Source: an uncultured Oscillibacter sp.
GTDB lineage: Bacteria; Bacillota; Clostridia; Oscillospirales; Oscillospiraceae
Assembly (NCBI GenBank): GCA_902490355.1
Contig: CABUDN010000050.1
Span: 1 to 15,802, forward strand
Direction of reading: 5' to 3'
DNA length: 15,802 bases
Within the stretch, counting starts at the first letter, position 1, and every line of letters starts with the position of its first letter. The notes below the pieces were generated by a model, which had not been told where the DNA came from, did not search any database, and was given only the letters and a program-made list of their open reading frames with translations. Made by a program: the position numbers and the translations under genes. Below are positions 14,045 to 15,802 of the stretch, piece after piece.

Positions 14045-14833
14045 TTAGTGCAGAATGAGGCCGCCGGTGACATTGATGCCCTGGCCGGTCATGTTGTCTG
14101 CGAAGGAAGAGGAGAGATAGAGGAACATCCGGGCGATGTCCTCCTCCGTCTGCGGACGCTTCAGGGGGATGCCGGAGATGCGCTCGGCCCAGTAGGCGTC
14201 GGGATCACCGCCGGCCTGCTTCACATCGTCCAGGAGCTTGTCCCAGATCCGGGTATGGACAATGCCGGGGCAGACACAGTTGACATTGATGTTGTAGGGA
14301 GCGGCGTACTTGGCAATGGCCTGGGTCATGCCGGTGACGGCGAACTTGGAGGCGGTGTAGGCGATGTTGGTGGGATAGCCCTCCTTGCCGGACATGGAGG
14401 ACATGTTGACGATCTTGCCGGACTTGTTGGGGATCATCACCCGCAGCACAGCCTGGTCCACCAGGAAGGTGCCCTTGGCGTTGACATCCATCATGAAGTC
14501 ATAGATCTCCTCGGGCATTTCCAGAAAATCCACCTTGGTGCTGGCACCGGCAATGTTGTTGAGGATGTCGATGCGGCCAAAAGCCTTCAGAGTGGCGTCC
14601 ACCATGGCGTCCACCTCGGCCTTGACGGTGACATCGCACTTGCAGAAAGCGGTTTTGACGCCGAACTGCGCGGCGATATCGGCGGCGGTCTTTTCCGCGG
14701 CGGCCACATCCATGTCCGCTACCATCACGTTGGCGCCGGCCTGGCCCAGGAGCATGGAGGTCGTACGGCCCATTCCGCCGCCGCCGCCGGTGACAACCGC
14801 GTTTTTACCTGCCAGAGAAATTTCAACACCCAT
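14045..14833 (-). CDS. Short-chain dehydrogenase/reductase (SDR), probably NAD-dependent
   Basis: A 262-residue classical SDR, a cytoplasmic oxidoreductase with one Rossmann domain. Visible landmarks: cofactor loop TGGGGGMG (residues 15-22), Asp40 at the end of the second strand, which normally selects NAD(H) over NADP(H), NNIAG (92-96), the structural Asn118, the catalytic Ser146 (or the adjacent Ser145), and Y159-TAS-K163. The C-terminal GQGINVTGG segment is typical. The tetrad is complete, so an active enzyme is expected, but SDR substrates cannot be read from these motifs; FabG-like, sugar and steroid or alcohol dehydrogenases all look like this. The start at 14833 was chosen because AAAGGAA lies 9 bases upstream; an in-frame ATG 114 bases earlier has no such site and lies upstream of the proposed promoter. 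An AraC-type regulator is encoded immediately upstream on the same strand. Confidence 0.93.
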   Translation of the reverse strand: MGVEISLAGKNAVVTGGGGGMGRTTSMLLGQAGANVMVADMDVAAAEKTAADIAAQFGVKTAFCKCDVTVKAEVDAMVDATLKAFGRIDILNNIAGASTKVDFLEMPEEIYDFMMDVNAKGTFLVDQAVLRVMIPNKSGKIVNMSSMSGKEGYPTNIAYTASKFAVTGMTQAIAKYAAPYNINVNCVCPGIVHTRIWDKLLDDVKQAGGDPDAYWAERISGIPLKRPQTEEDIARMFLYLSSSFADNMTGQGINVTGGLILH

Positions 14834-14859
14834 AATTGCAACTTCCTTTCTGAATCTTC

Positions 14860-14880
14860 CGCGCCGCTTGGGGCGGCGCG
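14860..14880 (-). promoter_or_regulatory. GC-rich hairpin in the SDR 5' leader
   Basis: CGCGCCGC (14860-14867) pairs perfectly with GCGGCGCG (14873-14880) around a five-base loop. It lies about 10 bases into the predicted transcript and 10 bases upstream of the ribosome binding site. There is no T-tract, so it is not a terminator; it may stabilise the 5' end of the message. Confidence 0.5.
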
Positions 14881-14889
14881 ACGTGTCGT

Positions 14890-14911
14890 TGCATGTATGA
14901 TAGCACATGCA
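14890..14911 (-). promoter_or_regulatory. SDR promoter -10 region within an inverted repeat (possible operator)
   Basis: On the minus strand TGCTATCAT (14905-14897) fits an extended -10 (TGn plus TATCAT). It sits inside the perfect inverted repeat TGCATGT - 8 bases - ACATGCA (14890-14911). There is no recognisable -35, which fits a promoter that needs an activator. A second, looser inverted repeat, GCATTT - 13 bases - AAATGC (14944-14968), is centred about 65 bases upstream of the expected start. The spacer holds nothing else clear, and no terminator is seen after the AraC gene. Confidence 0.45.
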
Positions 14912-14975
14912 GGAGGGGAACACCATGCCATTTCCGGCAGCACGCATTTCAAATCAGAAACAAAATGCAAAAGGA

Positions 14976-15757
14976 TCATTGCCCCGACAGGGCGGGGAGC
15001 TGGCGGCGGTACTCCTCGGGACTGATCCCGGTGGCCTTTTTGAAGGCTTTGTAGAAGTTGCTGTAGTTGTGGTAGCCCACCCGCTCGGCAATCTGCATGA
15101 TTTCGATATTTTCATACATGAGCTGCTTGGCCCGGCCAATCCGCTTTTCAATGATGTAGCTGACGAGGGAAGAGCCTGTAACGCTTTTAAAGAGCTTGCT
15201 GACATATGTGACGCTGTAATTATACTGCTGCGCTACCTGCTGGAGGGAGAGCGGCTCCGCCAGATGCTCTTCGATATAGTGAAGGATGGAACCCACCAGA
15301 CGGACATGCTGGAGGCTGGCCGTGTCGGGGCATACTTCCAGGTGCATGTCGCAGTACAGGCACCCCAGAATCCGATGGACGATGGAGCTGGCGATCACCT
15401 GCTCTCCGGGAGAGGAACCCAATTGCTGAAACTCGTCGATCATGTGCAGGTACTTTTGCAGTTGAAGCATGTCCAGATGCAAAATGGGGTAGTTGGGATT
15501 CTGGCCGGAGAACATTAAATAGAGGTTTGCGCTCTTTTTGGAGTAGTTGCCTAAGATTCGGGGTTCGATGCCGATGGCAAACCGCAGATGCCCCTCATTG
15601 TGTTCGCAGTCGATGATATGGCTGTCAAACATCCGGCAGAAGATGATATCGCCTTTGTGGATGGTATAGGTGACATCCCCTTTGAGGTAGATGGCATCCT
15701 GCTCACCCAGATAAAATGTGATTTCATAATAATCGTGATAGTGGTAATAAAAACTGG
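14976..15757 (-). CDS. AraC-family transcriptional regulator, N-terminus missing
   Basis: About 260 codons of an AraC/XylS-type regulator, complete at the C-terminus and cut at the 5' end where sequencing adapter begins. The N-terminal part is a cupin-like sensing domain, starting within the usual first motif (YYHYHDYYEITFYLGE) and including GDIIFCRMFDSHIID. The C-terminal DNA-binding domain (14994-15251) has two helix-turn-helix units, LSLQQVAQQYNYSVTYVSKLFK and the second from IMQIAERVGYHNYSNFYKAFKK, then the hallmark TGISPEEYRRQ. The apparent ATG at 15791 and the residues MTGVQTCALPI are translated adapter and must be dropped; probably only the first 10-40 native residues are lost. Such regulators often control the next gene, here the SDR. 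The signal sensed is unknown. Confidence 0.93.
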
Positions 15758-15802
15758 AGATCGGAAGAGCACACGTCTGAACTCCAGTCACATTCCTTTA
15801 TC
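15758..15802 (+). other. Illumina TruSeq adapter with index, a sequencing artefact
   Basis: From AGATCGGAAGAGC at 15758 the sequence follows the TruSeq index adapter through GAACTCCAGTCAC (ending 15791), then the six-base index ATTCCT (15792-15797) and TTATC. From memory this matches TruSeq index 27 up to the end of the window. The first A could be genomic or added during library A-tailing. On the minus strand it translates to GVQTCALPI, a well-known contaminant signature in protein databases. No biology should be read from these bases. Confidence 0.98.

Noticed and set aside
14860..14911. Two hairpins before the SDR gene considered as a riboswitch or as the AraC terminator
   Set aside because: No T-tract follows either one. 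One overlaps the predicted -10 and would not be transcribed from that promoter, and the remaining single hairpin is too simple for a known riboswitch class.
14030..15025. 331-codon plus-strand frame rich in G, H, V and D
   Set aside because: It is the antisense shadow of the SDR gene and runs through its promoter region into the end of the AraC gene. It has no family features.
15758..15802. Unusual contig-end sequence considered as a mobile element end or attachment site
   Set aside because: It matches the TruSeq adapter with an index; it is a library artefact.

Overview
The window looks like the chromosome of a GC-rich, endospore-forming member of the class Clostridia, most plausibly an Oscillospiraceae-type gut bacterium. 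Evidence for this is spoIIR (sporulation-only), the Firmicutes-type AddAB helicase-nuclease with an iron-sulfur cluster motif, strong GGAGG-type ribosome binding sites, and G/C-biased third codon positions. The family assignment is inferred from gene content and composition; no search was run. Nearly all of the window is ordinary core genome. The last ~45 bases are not genome at all but an Illumina TruSeq adapter with a sample index.

Layout, left to right. (1) The end of an unidentified membrane protein and a strong terminator (2-174). (2) ispE (isoprenoid precursor synthesis) followed by spoIIR (signal that activates sigma-E in the mother cell), closed by a 15-bp hairpin. (3) A DUF1643 gene on the minus strand, divergent from addB-addA, which together encode the AddAB recombination and DNA-degradation machine (2638-9502). 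(4) rpmE (zinc-type ribosomal protein L31), with its own promoter and terminator. (5) A tightly packed plus-strand operon, flavin reductase-like gene, hflX, a GNAT acetyltransferase and a YigZ/IMPACT-family gene (9864-12942), with its own promoter and a terminator shared with the convergent gene. (6) Three minus-strand genes: a DUF4397 protein with three proline/glycine-rich N-terminal repeats, a short-chain dehydrogenase (SDR), and an AraC-type regulator cut off by the adapter.

The AraC regulator lies directly upstream of the SDR gene. The SDR promoter region carries a TGCATGT/ACATGCA inverted repeat over an extended -10 box, so the pair looks like a small regulator-target unit. The SDR substrate cannot be read from sequence.

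I do not see a new multi-gene system here. The least ordinary locus is the DUF4397 gene. Its repeats are identical in protein over a 19-residue core but differ at 12 of 19 codons in DNA, it has no signal peptide, and its ribosome binding site is separated from the ATG by a perfect hairpin (or the gene starts at CTG).
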